Below, piece by piece: positions 53,716-62,703 of a stretch of 64,000 bases of DNA. Source of the stretch: G963668345 sp965226215 (GTDB taxonomy: Bacteria > Acidobacteriota > Terriglobia > Bryobacterales > UBA6623); the NCBI GenBank assembly GCA_965226215.1, contig CBDDCH010000002.1:2046001-2110000 (forward strand), read 5' to 3'. Within the stretch, counting starts at the first letter, position 1; every line of letters begins with the position of its first letter. A program made the translations under genes and the position numbers. The notes beneath the pieces are model-generated. The model was not told where the DNA came from, did not search any database, and saw only the letters and a program-made list of their open reading frames with translations.

Positions 53716-55329
53716 TCAACCGATCGCATTGACGCTTTCCAGCGCGAACGGCTTTCCATCCAGATGGGAAGGGACGTCTACACCCGCGGCTTCCAGCACC
53801 GTGGGACCGATATCGTAGGTTGATAAGCCCTTCAGCTCGGCCCCGGGGGGAACGCCTGATCCAGTCGCCAGCAGGAAGCTTTGAGGAATGTGTGAGCCAC
53901 TGCGAGTGTCTTGGCGTCGAATACGGAGTGTGCCGAGCCGGGGGGAGGAAAGCGAATTCCACGCGAACGTCGAATCCCACAGCACTGCCAGGTCAGGCAA
54001 CCTTTCAACGAACGGCCCAGCGCAGATTTCGTGGAGTGGGCTCACGCTCTTCACCACCGGCCGGCCTGTCGAAGGGTCGGTGAGTTCGTAAAGCGCAGCC
54101 GTAATCTCTCTGCGGAGCTCACGATATTCGTCTCCCGGATCGACCAAGCCATCCCGGTCGCGGCCGCGAACAGCGATCCGGATCGCCCCGGTCACCTCGT
54201 TGTTCGGCACGGCGAACGCACGCCGCCCAGACAGCGTATTCGCTCCGGAATACCAGAGGAACAAGAGCCGGTCCTGGAGCGATTGCGGCAGCCGGTCCTT
54301 GATGGCGTACTGCAATCGCGAGGGCGCGAGCATCTTCAAGACCCGCCATGGATTGATCTTGGCGCGGGGATTTTGGTCTGCCTTGAGCGGGCCGCCGGAG
54401 CGGCCATATCCAAGCCGGTCGAGAATCTCGTTTAAGTTCCAAGAAGCGTGAGACAGCGGCCCCATTCCGTGGGGCGCGAAGACGAATGTCCGTGTGGATT
54501 CGCCCGCGAGCGCCAGCATCTCACCAATCTCGCGGTCGATTGCTTGGTATGTTTTCTGGATCGTGTCGCCGAGTCCATGCCGGTCGGCAGCGGCATGAAC
54601 AGGGCTCGACCGCTCCATGTGGCCCCAGTAGTGATGGCCCGCGCAGTGGGCGGCCGGGAAGGAGCAAAACAGCACATCCCACTCTTGGGACCTCATCAAC
54701 CAGCGGAAGACCTGACCGTGTAGGGAGACCCCTCGAAGGATGTCCCGTCGCAACTTGCGAAGAGAACGAACCCCTTTGTTGTACCTCTCGCAATCTCCGA
54801 CCGGGTGCTTGCCGAATCGCTTTTGGATCTCGCTCAGTAAAGACGCCGGACTGGTTTGTGCACCTCCCTTGTTGTCGTGAGCTCCTCAGTTCATCAGGTG
54901 GAAGCCGCCCTCTATCTCCCGGAACGGTAAGTGGGGGACGTCGACGATACCGACATGCCGGCCGGCCGCGGCGAGGTAGTGCCAGAACGGATTCCCCTTC
55001 ATTTCCGTATCCGCCGCGTAGCGCAGCCCGGCGGAAGCGGGATCGTATTGCACGTAGAAGTATTTCTCCAGCTTTCCCGGATTTACTCCGTAGCATAGGG
55101 TTGTCCAGACGGCGTCCGGCAGGTAGCTACCGGTGGAAGTGAGCTCCGCGCGAGCTCCGTGTTCGAGGAGCCGGCGGAACGTCGGTAGGATCCCCTCTTC
55201 CGCCCAGCGCTTCACGAGCGTCCACTCCATGGCGTCCACACCGATCAGCAACTGCCGGAAAGAAGTGGCAGACTTGTGTGAAACGGACCCCGCCGCGCCG
55301 TGCCCTTCCAAGGGTTGCCGCCGTGACAA
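53716..55329 (-). pseudogene. Type I phosphodiesterase/alkaline-phosphatase-superfamily protein with an internal TGA
   Basis: One frame of 537 residues in two parts. The first 147 codons include LLIGVDAMEWTLVKRWAEEG (metal Asp), ARAELTSTGSYLPDAVWTTL (Thr/Ser nucleophile region) and GFHLMN; then TGA at 54886-54888; then GAHDNKGGAQTSPASLL, FCSFPAAHCAGHHYWGH, VFAPHGMGPLSHASWNLNEI (metal His). The family context suggests that TGA replaced TGG (Trp) in LMNWGAHD. All metal-ligand blocks remain. These enzymes cleave phosphodiesters or nucleotide pyrophosphates. Confidence 0.85.
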
Positions 55330-55811
55330 GTTAATAGAAGCGCCCTCCCTGGAGCGTATTTCATGATAACCGAATGGCCCTTAGACGGCCGTATCGGCCC
55401 TACTACGCAAGCCACGCTGTCGGCGCGCTGAGTCGCTTCTATCAGCGACACCTTGCCGGCTGAGGTTGGTGTGCGCTGCTGGGGAGCACGGTGAGCCCGA
55501 AGAAGGATTTCGGCGCATCGCGTGGTACGAGATCCGATACAACCGGCAGCGCGGTCCATGACCTCCGGACTGTCGTTCAAGTCTGGAAGGTTCCCAGCGC
55601 AGATATGGCTTCAGCCCGGCGTCCGTCGTGCTCGAGCAGGCGCCTACAAAAGGAGCACCACGGCCCTTTGTGATCTCTCTTGATTGCTCGGCAAGCGGCG
55701 CGGCCCCTTATCGCCCGCGCCGCGGAGCCTTCTCCGGACCAACGCTCTGATAAAATGGGGCCACATCGGACCTGCCGGCATAACTCCGCGGACTTCCCCA
55801 GCAAACGGCTC
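55330..55811. other. Intergenic region, no gene seen
   Basis: About 480 bases between divergent genes. Open frames here have no protein-like composition. The two flanking genes probably have promoters in it; none stands out. Confidence 0.4.
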
Positions 55812-57491
55812 ATGAGTCAAGGGAAAAAGAGAAGGAGAGGTGCCGCTAAACCCTCTCTGGCAGAACACAGGAGAGCGACCGGCCCCCCCGGTCCATCCAA
55901 GCCGGTTGAAAGTCGTTCGCAGCGCAAACAACCTTCCTCGAGTCCCGCCGGCGCAAACTACTTTTCCCGGCGGGAGAAGATCCTTCTGTGCGGAATTCTG
56001 CTTCTGATCTACGCCACTGCAGCCACCTGGGGCCACTTCGACTTCAGCGAAATGATGGGTTTTTACAGCCTGCTGGCCGAGGCTTTCCAAAAGGGACAAC
56101 TTTACCTGGATGTTCGCCCCGACCAGGTCCGAATCCACGACTTGATCCCGTACAAGGGGCGCTACTACTTGCAGTGGGGTCCTTTCCCGGCGATTCTGCA
56201 CCTTGTCGGAAAGTGGACTCGTGTTGGACTGACCGATCGCGCGGCGTGCGTGTTGGCTGGGTGGCTTACATCGGTATCGTTCTTCGCAATCATCGTGACT
56301 CTGAGGCGCAAGTACTTCCCGCAAGTTACGAAAGGAGTTTGCCGCTGGTTTCTGTTCGCTTTTGCTCTTGCGACGCCGGTGACTCTCGTTTCCTTCCGCG
56401 GAACGGTCTACCACGAGAGCATTGTGGTAGCCATGCTCGGAATCATGATCGGCCACTTCGCATTTCTCCGCTATCTGCAAACGACCTCGGCCGGCTGGCT
56501 ATGGTTGTGCGGTGCTTCGGTGGCCGCCGCAGTGGCCACCAGAGTCTCTCTCCTGCTTTATGGCCTTGTCTTTGGCGGTGGGCTCGTCGCATTCCACCTC
56601 GTTCGGAAGCCCCGCGTTTCAAAAGCAATCTCCCATCTGGCGGCATACGGCATCCCCATTCTGGTGTCCGGGGGGCTTTTGATGGCGTACAACCAGGCCA
56701 GATTCGGGTCTCCGTGGGACTACGGCAACCGCTACCTGCCCAGGGAAACGGCGCACTTTGCCCCATTCGACATCACAAGAGTGCCGGAGAACCTGCGGCA
56801 CTACCTACTCTCACCAATCGGGTGGGTGGACGACTATCCGTGGATCGTGCACGAAGGTTGGACACCGCTGGTCAAGACCACCCGGGCCGAGGATATGTCG
56901 TCCCTAGTGCTCGCCTCGCCTTTCTTGCTCCTCGCCGCGTATTGTGGGTTTGTCTTTCGGGACGCCAAGCGGAAGCGCCCTTGGCCGCTGGAGTTGCGCG
57001 TCTTTGTGGCTACCGCGGCAGTTTCCTCTCTTTCGGTGTTCGCTCTGATGATGACTTTTGTCGGGGCCTCGCGGCGATACGGCCACGATTTTGTGCCGAT
57101 CTGGTTGATCTTGGCGTTCGTCGGCGTCGGCGCCCTAGCCGCACAAACCCTTCGCTGGCGCCGTTGGCTCGCCGGCGGGTGGATTGTGGTAGGCGCTTCC
57201 GCTGCTCTTCACGCCCATCTGTGTTTCACTCGGAGCGAACCTGCTGACATCAACATCATGAGAACGTTCGTCTCGTTAAGTCCTTACGCTCGCAAGCTAC
57301 TCCCTGAGGGGCCAAGATGGAATCGCGAGGAAGCGATTGCACGGAACGACCTTGGCACTGTCTATTTAAAGGAGGGTCGGTTCGCGGCTGCTCTGCGGCA
57401 GTTCGAACAGGCCGGCAAGCTTATGCCGAACGAACCCCGCATCGAGCGGAACCTGCGCATTGCCCGGCGCATGTCACAGACTCGCCGCTAG
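55812..57491 (+). CDS. Multi-spanning membrane protein (GT-C-like) with C-terminal TPR
   Basis: 559 residues. A basic, Ser/Pro-rich N-terminal tail (GKKRRRGAAKPSLAEHRRAT) is followed by about ten hydrophobic helices, with a first-loop motif FDFSEMMGFYSLLAEAF and GRYYLQWGPFPAILHLVGKW, and a soluble C-terminal tetratricopeptide-like hairpin pair (NDLGTVYLKEGRFAAALRQF, AGKLMPNEPRIERNLR). The topology resembles the glycosyltransferases using polyprenyl-phosphate sugars. It is similar in layout to the broken gene at 51641-53365. ATG 55812 is chosen; longer in-frame starts exist at 55680 and 55755. Confidence 0.8.
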   Translation: MSQGKKRRRGAAKPSLAEHRRATGPPGPSKPVESRSQRKQPSSSPAGANYFSRREKILLCGILLLIYATAATWGHFDFSEMMGFYSLLAEAFQKGQLYLDVRPDQVRIHDLIPYKGRYYLQWGPFPAILHLVGKWTRVGLTDRAACVLAGWLTSVSFFAIIVTLRRKYFPQVTKGVCRWFLFAFALATPVTLVSFRGTVYHESIVVAMLGIMIGHFAFLRYLQTTSAGWLWLCGASVAAAVATRVSLLLYGLVFGGGLVAFHLVRKPRVSKAISHLAAYGIPILVSGGLLMAYNQARFGSPWDYGNRYLPRETAHFAPFDITRVPENLRHYLLSPIGWVDDYPWIVHEGWTPLVKTTRAEDMSSLVLASPFLLLAAYCGFVFRDAKRKRPWPLELRVFVATAAVSSLSVFALMMTFVGASRRYGHDFVPIWLILAFVGVGALAAQTLRWRRWLAGGWIVVGASAALHAHLCFTRSEPADINIMRTFVSLSPYARKLLPEGPRWNREEAIARNDLGTVYLKEGRFAAALRQFEQAGKLMPNEPRIERNLRIARRMSQTRR

Positions 57492-57504
57492 TTCCCTCGC
57501 TGAG

Positions 57505-57895
57505 AAGGAAACACTGCACTATGGCCAGTCGTTCTCTATGCGCTTCTGAGCTTGACCATTGTTCGCATGCTTCCCGTGTCGCTCAGCCTGTTGGGAAGCG
57601 GAATTGGTCCGGGGGCACACCTATTTGTAGGCTGGTTCGACCGCGAGGGCTGGCTTCGATCCGTTACGTTTTTCTTGTGCCCGAGCGTGTGCAGGTCACG
57701 GCTTGGGAAGAGATTTTCGTCACGGTGGTCGTCACAGTACTCATTAGTGTGTTTGCGCACGGCCTTACCGCCTGGCCGGCGACGAACTGGTACGCCAACC
57801 ACGCCGGTAAAATGGTCCAAGAACGCCCGGACTGCGCCGAACAAGTTCCCGTCGAAGAAATGCGTGTGCGCTTGCCTTTTCGGGAGGCGTCCTGA
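57505..57895 (+). pseudogene. C-terminal remnant of a CPA1-type cation/proton antiporter
   Basis: Two frames in succession spell the C-terminal end of a Na+/H+ antiporter: ALLSLTIVRMLPVSLSLLGS then HLFVGWF in one frame, and after a one-base loss near 57640, PRGLASIRYVFLVPERVQ then VTVLISVFAHGLTAWPATNW in another. The antiporter family expects GWFGPRGLASI at the junction. The N-terminal ten helices are absent. It lies directly behind the preceding gene's stop, so the upstream part was lost by deletion. Confidence 0.75.
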
Positions 57896-58073
57896 GGGGG
57901 TTGCGTCCCGGCCGCTGGTAGTGCGGGTGGCAGAGCTGCGAATGCTGATGAGGTGGCGAGGCGGTTGTGGACCCCCGGCAGCCGCGGCCGATCGCTTGCG
58001 CTCCGGCTTCAATGCCTTGGGGGGGGGCAAAAACGTGTCTATCAAGACCGGCCGTACGTTTTAAGATGAGAGG

Positions 58074-58586
58074 ATGAGGCAGTGGAGAGACTCGGGCGTG
58101 AGAGCGAAGGCGTTTACGCTTCTTGCGGCGTCGCTTTGCGTGCTCACCTTCGCGTGCGGGGAGCGCGGAGCAGTTCAGACTTCGGATCACATTCCGGCAA
58201 CCAAGTTCGATCCGTCGCGCGACGCCGAGCAAGACATCGACGCCGGCGTTGCCGAGGCGAAGCGGAGCGGGCGAAGGGTGTTGCTGGACGTGGGCGGCGA
58301 GTGGTGCGTTTGGTGCAAAAAGCTCGATCAATTCTTCGACGACAACCAAGACGTTGCTGACTTCTTGCACGAGAACTTTGTCCTCGTTAAGGTCAACTTT
58401 AGCCCGGAGAACGAAAACGAGCGTGTCCTCTCGCGTTATCCGGAAATGCAGGGGTTCCCGCACTTCTTTGTCCTTGATGACGCGGGCCGGTTGTTGCGCT
58501 CGCAAGGCACCGCTGAGCTGGAAGAGGGCGATCATCACGATCGCGCGAAGGTGCTCGCGTTCCTGCGACGCTGGGCGCCGGGGTAG
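58074..58586 (+). CDS. Thioredoxin-fold lipoprotein
   Basis: 170 residues: signal with lipobox (LCVLTFAC, Cys28), then a thioredoxin domain with the redox motif GEWCVWCKKLDQFFDD (C78, C81), a cis-proline in MQGFPHFFVLDDAGRLL and the end VLAFLRRWAPG. Similar to DsbD-gamma/SoxW-like periplasmic disulfide reductases. The start codon is uncertain (ATG 58074; a GTG nine codons in is possible). No partner gene nearby. Confidence 0.9.
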   Translation: MRQWRDSGVRAKAFTLLAASLCVLTFACGERGAVQTSDHIPATKFDPSRDAEQDIDAGVAEAKRSGRRVLLDVGGEWCVWCKKLDQFFDDNQDVADFLHENFVLVKVNFSPENENERVLSRYPEMQGFPHFFVLDDAGRLLRSQGTAELEEGDHHDRAKVLAFLRRWAPG

Positions 58587-58680
58587 CCAAGCCGAGTGAC
58601 CGGCTCGATCGCAGTCCGCCGCTGAGCTGTCCCAACCGCAGTCGCTAGGGAAAGGTCTCCTCCCAGACTGAAACACAAGC

Positions 58681-58728
58681 GTCGAGAAGAGTCGCGACGC
58701 GGCGAGCTGGAGAGCTTGCGCCACAAAC
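58681..58728 (+). repeat. Two-stem palindromic repeat
   Basis: GTCGAGAAGAGTCGCGAC then GCGAGCTGGAGAGCTTGC and GCCACAAAC; third member of the family at 43041-43089 and 47047-47089. Confidence 0.65.
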
Positions 58729-58811
58729 CAAACCCAAAACGTTTCATGCTGCAGCGGCCCAAAAACCTAATTGGGACAAGTAAGCGCCCCGCTAGCTAGG
58801 CAGCGGAGGGT

Positions 58812-59651
58812 TCACTGCTCGGGTCCGTTCCCAAGGCAGCGGAAACCCAGGTCGAAGCTACGCGAAATCTCGTAGAGCTTGAAGCGGTCTGAGATGCGCA
58901 GGACCCTGGGAACGTTGAACCATGAGCCGCCGACGATGACGCGCTCGTAGCCGCGGAAAGGCCCTGGGGGATCTTTGGAGGGCGAGTGGGAGTAGCTCTT
59001 CGCGTGATACCAATCGGCCACCCACTCCCAAACGTTGCCGGCCATGTCGTAGAGGCCATACGCGTTGGGGGGAAAGCTGCCGGCCGGCGATGTGTAATCC
59101 CAACGGTCTCGGCCTCCGGTGTCTTCGTAGTTAGCGTCTTCGTGGGTGAGGAAGTTTCCTGACGGATAAATGAATCCCTCCTCGCCGCCGCGGGCAGCGT
59201 ACTCCCACTGCGCCTCCGTCGGAAGCCGTCCGCCGGCCCATTTACAGAAAGCGTCGGCGTGCTCCCACTTCATGCGGACGATGGGGTGGTCTTTTTCTTT
59301 CCACTCGAGGTTGAAAAACGGAGCTTGCGGCATCTCTTCCTCGGTCGCGGCCACGAATTGCTCATAGGCCCGCACTGTCGTGTGTGCCCGCGCCATCCAG
59401 AAGCCGTGGCTGATCTCGACAAAATGCAGGGGCTTTTCGTCTTCGTCGCATTCCTCGTCATCGGGGACGCAGCCCATTCGAAAGCCCCCCGGCGGGATCC
59501 AAGCATACTCCTGACCGTCGATGGGATTAGTGTGAACGGCTCCGGGTTTAGGGTCTGTGTTTGTGCTTTGTTGCGCGCCGAGTGATTGGGTTAGGCACGG
59601 AAGGGCCGAGATGGCGAAGGTCGACAAGAGGTTGAGAATGGGGAGCGTCAT
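58812..59651 (-). CDS. FGE/SUMF1-family exported protein
   Basis: 279 residues with a signal peptide (ILNLLSTFAISALPCLTQSL). The formylglycine-generating-enzyme-like domain: YAWIPPGGFRMGCVPDDEEC, GRLPTEAQWEYAARGG, YGLYDMAGNVWEWVADWYH, VIVGGSWFN and GFRCLG. The active-site Cys pair of genuine FGE is not present in the RISDRFK segment, so it probably has another role (cf. EgtB/PvdO-type members). ATG 59651 chosen; the in-frame start 59798 would bury the signal peptide. Confidence 0.88.
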   Translation of the reverse strand: MTLPILNLLSTFAISALPCLTQSLGAQQSTNTDPKPGAVHTNPIDGQEYAWIPPGGFRMGCVPDDEECDEDEKPLHFVEISHGFWMARAHTTVRAYEQFVAATEEEMPQAPFFNLEWKEKDHPIVRMKWEHADAFCKWAGGRLPTEAQWEYAARGGEEGFIYPSGNFLTHEDANYEDTGGRDRWDYTSPAGSFPPNAYGLYDMAGNVWEWVADWYHAKSYSHSPSKDPPGPFRGYERVIVGGSWFNVPRVLRISDRFKLYEISRSFDLGFRCLGNGPEQ

Positions 59652-59807
59652 GCGCGGGGCAGTCGAAGCTACGCCGGATAGTCGGATTCTACTGTAGCGT
59701 CGTTGCAAGAGGCAGCCTTTCGCCATAGGTTGCCAGTGAGGTAAGCACTCGCACCCCAACAGGACGTCCGGCTCACGCGCGCGGCGCCGGAAGACCAACG
59801 CATCCTA

Positions 59808-60569
59808 CTAGCCCCGATGTTCCTCGGCTTGATCTTGGGGTTCGTAGCCGACGACATCACGCGCGTGAGAGATGTCCCGGTAACTCCATTTATTGTTCGA
59901 AACAGCATAGAAGATGTCGAACTTAACGCGATCGGGAGCGTCGATGCACTTCCCGATCAGCTGCGAAACGTCCCGGTAGCTGCACCACACGGAAAACACA
60001 CGGGCGTCCACCGGACGGTTCTCGGGATTGACTCGGCCGAGGCGCAAGCAGATCATCGACATGCCGTAGGCGTCGGAGTAATGTCGTGCTAAGGCCTCAC
60101 CAGCGATCTTGCTCCAGCCGTAGAACCCGCCCGGGCGCGTGGGCGTTTCGTGGGTAACTTTCCGCCACGTTTCAGGCGCCTCATCGTAGCGACCCTCGAT
60201 CAGGGTATTGTAGGGAAACTCACTTTCCCACCCCATTACGGCGGCACCGCTGCTGGCGAACACGACGCGTCGGATGCCTGCCCGCCTCGCTGCCTCGAAG
60301 ACGTTGTAGGCGCCAATGACGTTGTGACTGAGCACTTCTTCAAACCCCGCGTCCGATTTTGCCAACGCGGCCAGGTGCACAACCACGTCCTTCCTCGCGA
60401 AGGCAGGCTGAATGGCGGCAAGGTCGGTGATGTCAGCCTGATGGCACGCAATTCCGTCAACAGCACGCCGGTTGAGTGCGCTCAACTCGTACTTTTCCTG
60501 AGCGTGTTCGAGAAAGACCTGCCCGACGAGTCCACTCGCGCCGGTTACCAGAACTTTCTTACGAGCCAC
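59808..60569 (-). CDS. NAD-dependent epimerase/dehydratase
   Basis: 253 residues, extended SDR fold: VLVTGASGLVGQVFLEHA (NAD loop), VVVHLAALAKSD, FASSGAAVMGW, catalytic YGWSK (Tyr-x-x-x-Lys) and LRLGRVNPENRP. Such enzymes act on nucleotide sugars or related alcohols. The GTG start at 60569 has a strong GGAGGAACCC site upstream. Separated by 181 bp from the upstream Gfo/Idh gene on the same strand. Confidence 0.92.
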   Translation of the reverse strand: MARKKVLVTGASGLVGQVFLEHAQEKYELSALNRRAVDGIACHQADITDLAAIQPAFARKDVVVHLAALAKSDAGFEEVLSHNVIGAYNVFEAARRAGIRRVVFASSGAAVMGWESEFPYNTLIEGRYDEAPETWRKVTHETPTRPGGFYGWSKIAGEALARHYSDAYGMSMICLRLGRVNPENRPVDARVFSVWCSYRDVSQLIGKCIDAPDRVKFDIFYAVSNNKWSYRDISHARDVVGYEPQDQAEEHRG

Positions 60570-60750
60570 GGGTTCCTCCGCTTCTGATCAAGTTTGACCC
60601 ATTAGTTCACGGTAAATTCTGATGGCCCCTGTGGGCCAACGAAAGTGGTGAAGCCATGCGACCGAGCGCTTCAGACGTGTGATGTCCAGGGCACGCTGTG
60701 ACCTTATGAGCCTTGCCGCCCCTATAATTCGGGCCCCAAGTCGCTGCCTC

Positions 60751-61944
60751 TTACACGTCCAGGCTACAGTCCACCCAGGTACTGCCCTTCCGGCTGGATT
60801 CGACCGCCGCGTCGACGAACTTAACACCTCGGGCTCCGTCCTCTACCGTGGGGAAGTCCATTGCCAGGGGGTCCGGTTCGGTTCCCGTTATTCGGGCGGC
60901 GATCGCCTCGGAGGCGTCTGTATAGAGGTTGGCGAAGCCCTCGTGGTACCCCTCGGGGTGGCCGATGGAGACTCGGGTGCAGCGGTTAGCTTCCCTTCGC
61001 AATCCGGGACCTCCGCGGCTCATCATTTGCGCGGGGCCGCCAAGCGGCATAAAGCGCAGGTGATTGGGGTGCTCCTGCTGCCAGTCGAGGCCACCCTTCT
61101 CGCCGTGCACGCGGATATGTAGGCCGTGCTCGGCGCCGGCGGCCGCTTGGGTCAGCCACATCACGCCTCGTGCACCATTCGCATAGCGCAGGAGAAAGCC
61201 GGCATAGTCATCCGCTACACGTTCAGGAACGACCGCACCGACGTCAGCGCATAGGCTTGTGAGCTCGAGTCCGGTAACGTAGGCGCCGAGATGGTGGCTG
61301 TGGACGCCGATGTCACCGCCAACCAGCGAGGCGCCGGCCTGTTCGGCCTGGAAGCGCCAAGCGTTCTTCTTCGCCGCCGTCTGTTCAACCAGCGTTGCCA
61401 AGTGGCCTTGCACGTACTCAAGGTGAACCAGTCGGATCTCACCCAGCTCGCCGGCCGCGACCATAGCCCGCGCCTGCCTGACCATCGGATAGCCGGTGTA
61501 GTTGTACGTGGTGCAAAAGACGAGTCCGCTATCGCGCACGCGGCGAACCAAGTCCAAGGAGTCTTCCAGCTTCGTCGTCAGCGGCTTGTCACAAATCACG
61601 TCCATGCCGCGTTCGAGAGCGGCACGGCAGGCTGCGTAGTGCTCATCGTTGGGGGTCATGACGCCGAGAACTTCAATGCCGTCATCCCGTTTGCCTTCCT
61701 GTTCGATCATTTCCTCGAGGGCGCCGTAGGCGCGGTCTTCCGCTATACCAATGGTGCGCCCACCAGCCCGCGAGCGTTCCGGGTTCGAGGACAAGACCGA
61801 AGCGACGACCTCGTAGCGGTCATCGAGCCGCGCCGCACTGCGATGGATCTCACCGATAAACGACCCCGGTCCGCCTCCTACGACGCCCAGGCGCAGCCGT
61901 CGGCCCAGTTTGGCGATGACGGGGTTGGCTTCCAGGTCTTTCAT
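60751..61944 (-). CDS. Gfo/Idh/MocA-family oxidoreductase
   Basis: 397 residues. Rossmann start LRLGVVGGGPGSFIGEIHRS, DKPLTTKLEDSLDLV with the catalytic KP motif preceded by CD, and the C-terminal GGDIGVHSHHLGAYVTGLEL with active-site His residues. Resembles the subgroup acting on sugars with keto/inositol-like rings. Compare the other member at 12963-14138; the two are paralogues of low similarity. The epimerase follows on the same strand; the pair may modify one sugar. Substrate unknown. Confidence 0.93.
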   Translation of the reverse strand: MKDLEANPVIAKLGRRLRLGVVGGGPGSFIGEIHRSAARLDDRYEVVASVLSSNPERSRAGGRTIGIAEDRAYGALEEMIEQEGKRDDGIEVLGVMTPNDEHYAACRAALERGMDVICDKPLTTKLEDSLDLVRRVRDSGLVFCTTYNYTGYPMVRQARAMVAAGELGEIRLVHLEYVQGHLATLVEQTAAKKNAWRFQAEQAGASLVGGDIGVHSHHLGAYVTGLELTSLCADVGAVVPERVADDYAGFLLRYANGARGVMWLTQAAAGAEHGLHIRVHGEKGGLDWQQEHPNHLRFMPLGGPAQMMSRGGPGLRREANRCTRVSIGHPEGYHEGFANLYTDASEAIAARITGTEPDPLAMDFPTVEDGARGVKFVDAAVESSRKGSTWVDCSLDV

Positions 61945-61978
61945 GTTTCTCGCACGATCACAAGAACCTGCCGCTAGT

Positions 61979-62133
61979 TACTTTCCGGCGCAAAAAGGAG
62001 AAACTGCGCTCGGGCTGGGGACAGTCAGCCAATTTCGCGTCCGAATGCGCCCGTAAGTTGTTGATTCTTTGAAGGCGCGAAATTGGTGACAGTCCCCGCC
62101 CCGAGCGCTACGCGTATTTTGCGCCGGAAAGTA
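61979..62133. mobile_element. MITE-like element, copy 2
   Basis: 155-bp core nearly identical to 19202-19358, with ends TACTTTCCGGCGCAAAA and its reverse complement TTTTGCGCCGGAAAGTA. Differences cluster near CTCGGGCTGGGGACAG (copy 1 GTGGTGGCTGGGTACAG), i.e. in one stem arm. Lies just downstream of nothing and upstream of the Gfo/Idh gene start, 35 bp away, so it could affect its promoter. Confidence 0.85.
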
Positions 62134-62160
62134 GTTAGGCATTTGCATACTTTACCACAG

Positions 62161-62220
62161 CAGTATAAGTTGCTGGATTTAATGGTGGTTATGAGCAATT
62201 GGCTTTGTTTGGTCATTTCG
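62161..62220 (+). repeat. NWLC-type dispersed repeat, copy C
   Basis: TAAGTTGCTGGATTTAATGG then TGGTTATGAGCAATTGGCTT; nearly identical to 45901-45952. A more diverged fourth copy, AGATTGGGTTTGTTTCGTAT, lies at about 62385-62412. The remaining sequence to 62626 shows no gene. Confidence 0.75.
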
Positions 62221-62626
62221 CTGCTCTTATTACTCCGCTGCTGGGCTGGTTCGCTACTCCGATAGTTCGTTGTTGCTCGATTGCTGTTGCTGGGGACCCC
62301 GGCGGAGCAATCGGTCAGGGCTTGCTGAGCCGATCACCACACTAGACCCCAGTCACAACCCATTGATTGCAAGCGGGTTGTGCGAGATTGGGTTTGTTTC
62401 GTATTTTTTCGCTCGTGGTCGAGCGTGATGCCAGTCTGAGCGGCCTCCCTCTTCAGAATAGCGAGTGTGTCAAGTAACGAAGGCGGCATGGCGCTTTACA
62501 GCGCCCATATGGTCTTGCCGCCAACTGGACCCGAAACACCATCGAACTGACCATCACGTGATCACGTGATGGTTTTGCGAAGGCCCGCTCAGCCCTCTGA
62601 TAGACTATGTACAACGGCTTTCCACT

Positions 62627-62703
62627 GCGCCCGTAGCTCAGCTGGATAGAGCGTTTGCCTCCGGAGCAAAAGGTCGCGCGTTCGAATCGCGCCGGGCGTA
62701 CCA
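62627..62703 (+). tRNA. tRNA-Arg (anticodon CCG)
   Basis: Complete cloverleaf: acceptor GCGCCCG/CGGGCGT, D arm GCTC...GAGC, anticodon stem TTTGC/GCAAA with loop CTCCGGA (anticodon CCG, Arg), T arm GCGCG-TTCGAAT-CGCGC, discriminator A and encoded CCA. Position 1-72 is a G·U pair, as in the tRNA-His of this window. Confidence 0.97.

Noticed and set aside
53489..53980. Minus-strand open frame of about 160 codons
   Set aside because: Mostly overlaps the C-terminal part of the phosphodiesterase in another frame, and no family or start supports it.
54886..54888. Selenocysteine at the in-frame TGA of the phosphodiesterase
   Set aside because: The family has no Cys/Sec at this place; context predicts Trp. 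No SECIS-like hairpin is obvious right after the codon.
58812..59651. Genuine formylglycine-generating enzyme for a sulfatase
   Set aside because: The expected active-site cysteine pair is absent and no sulfatase gene is adjacent.
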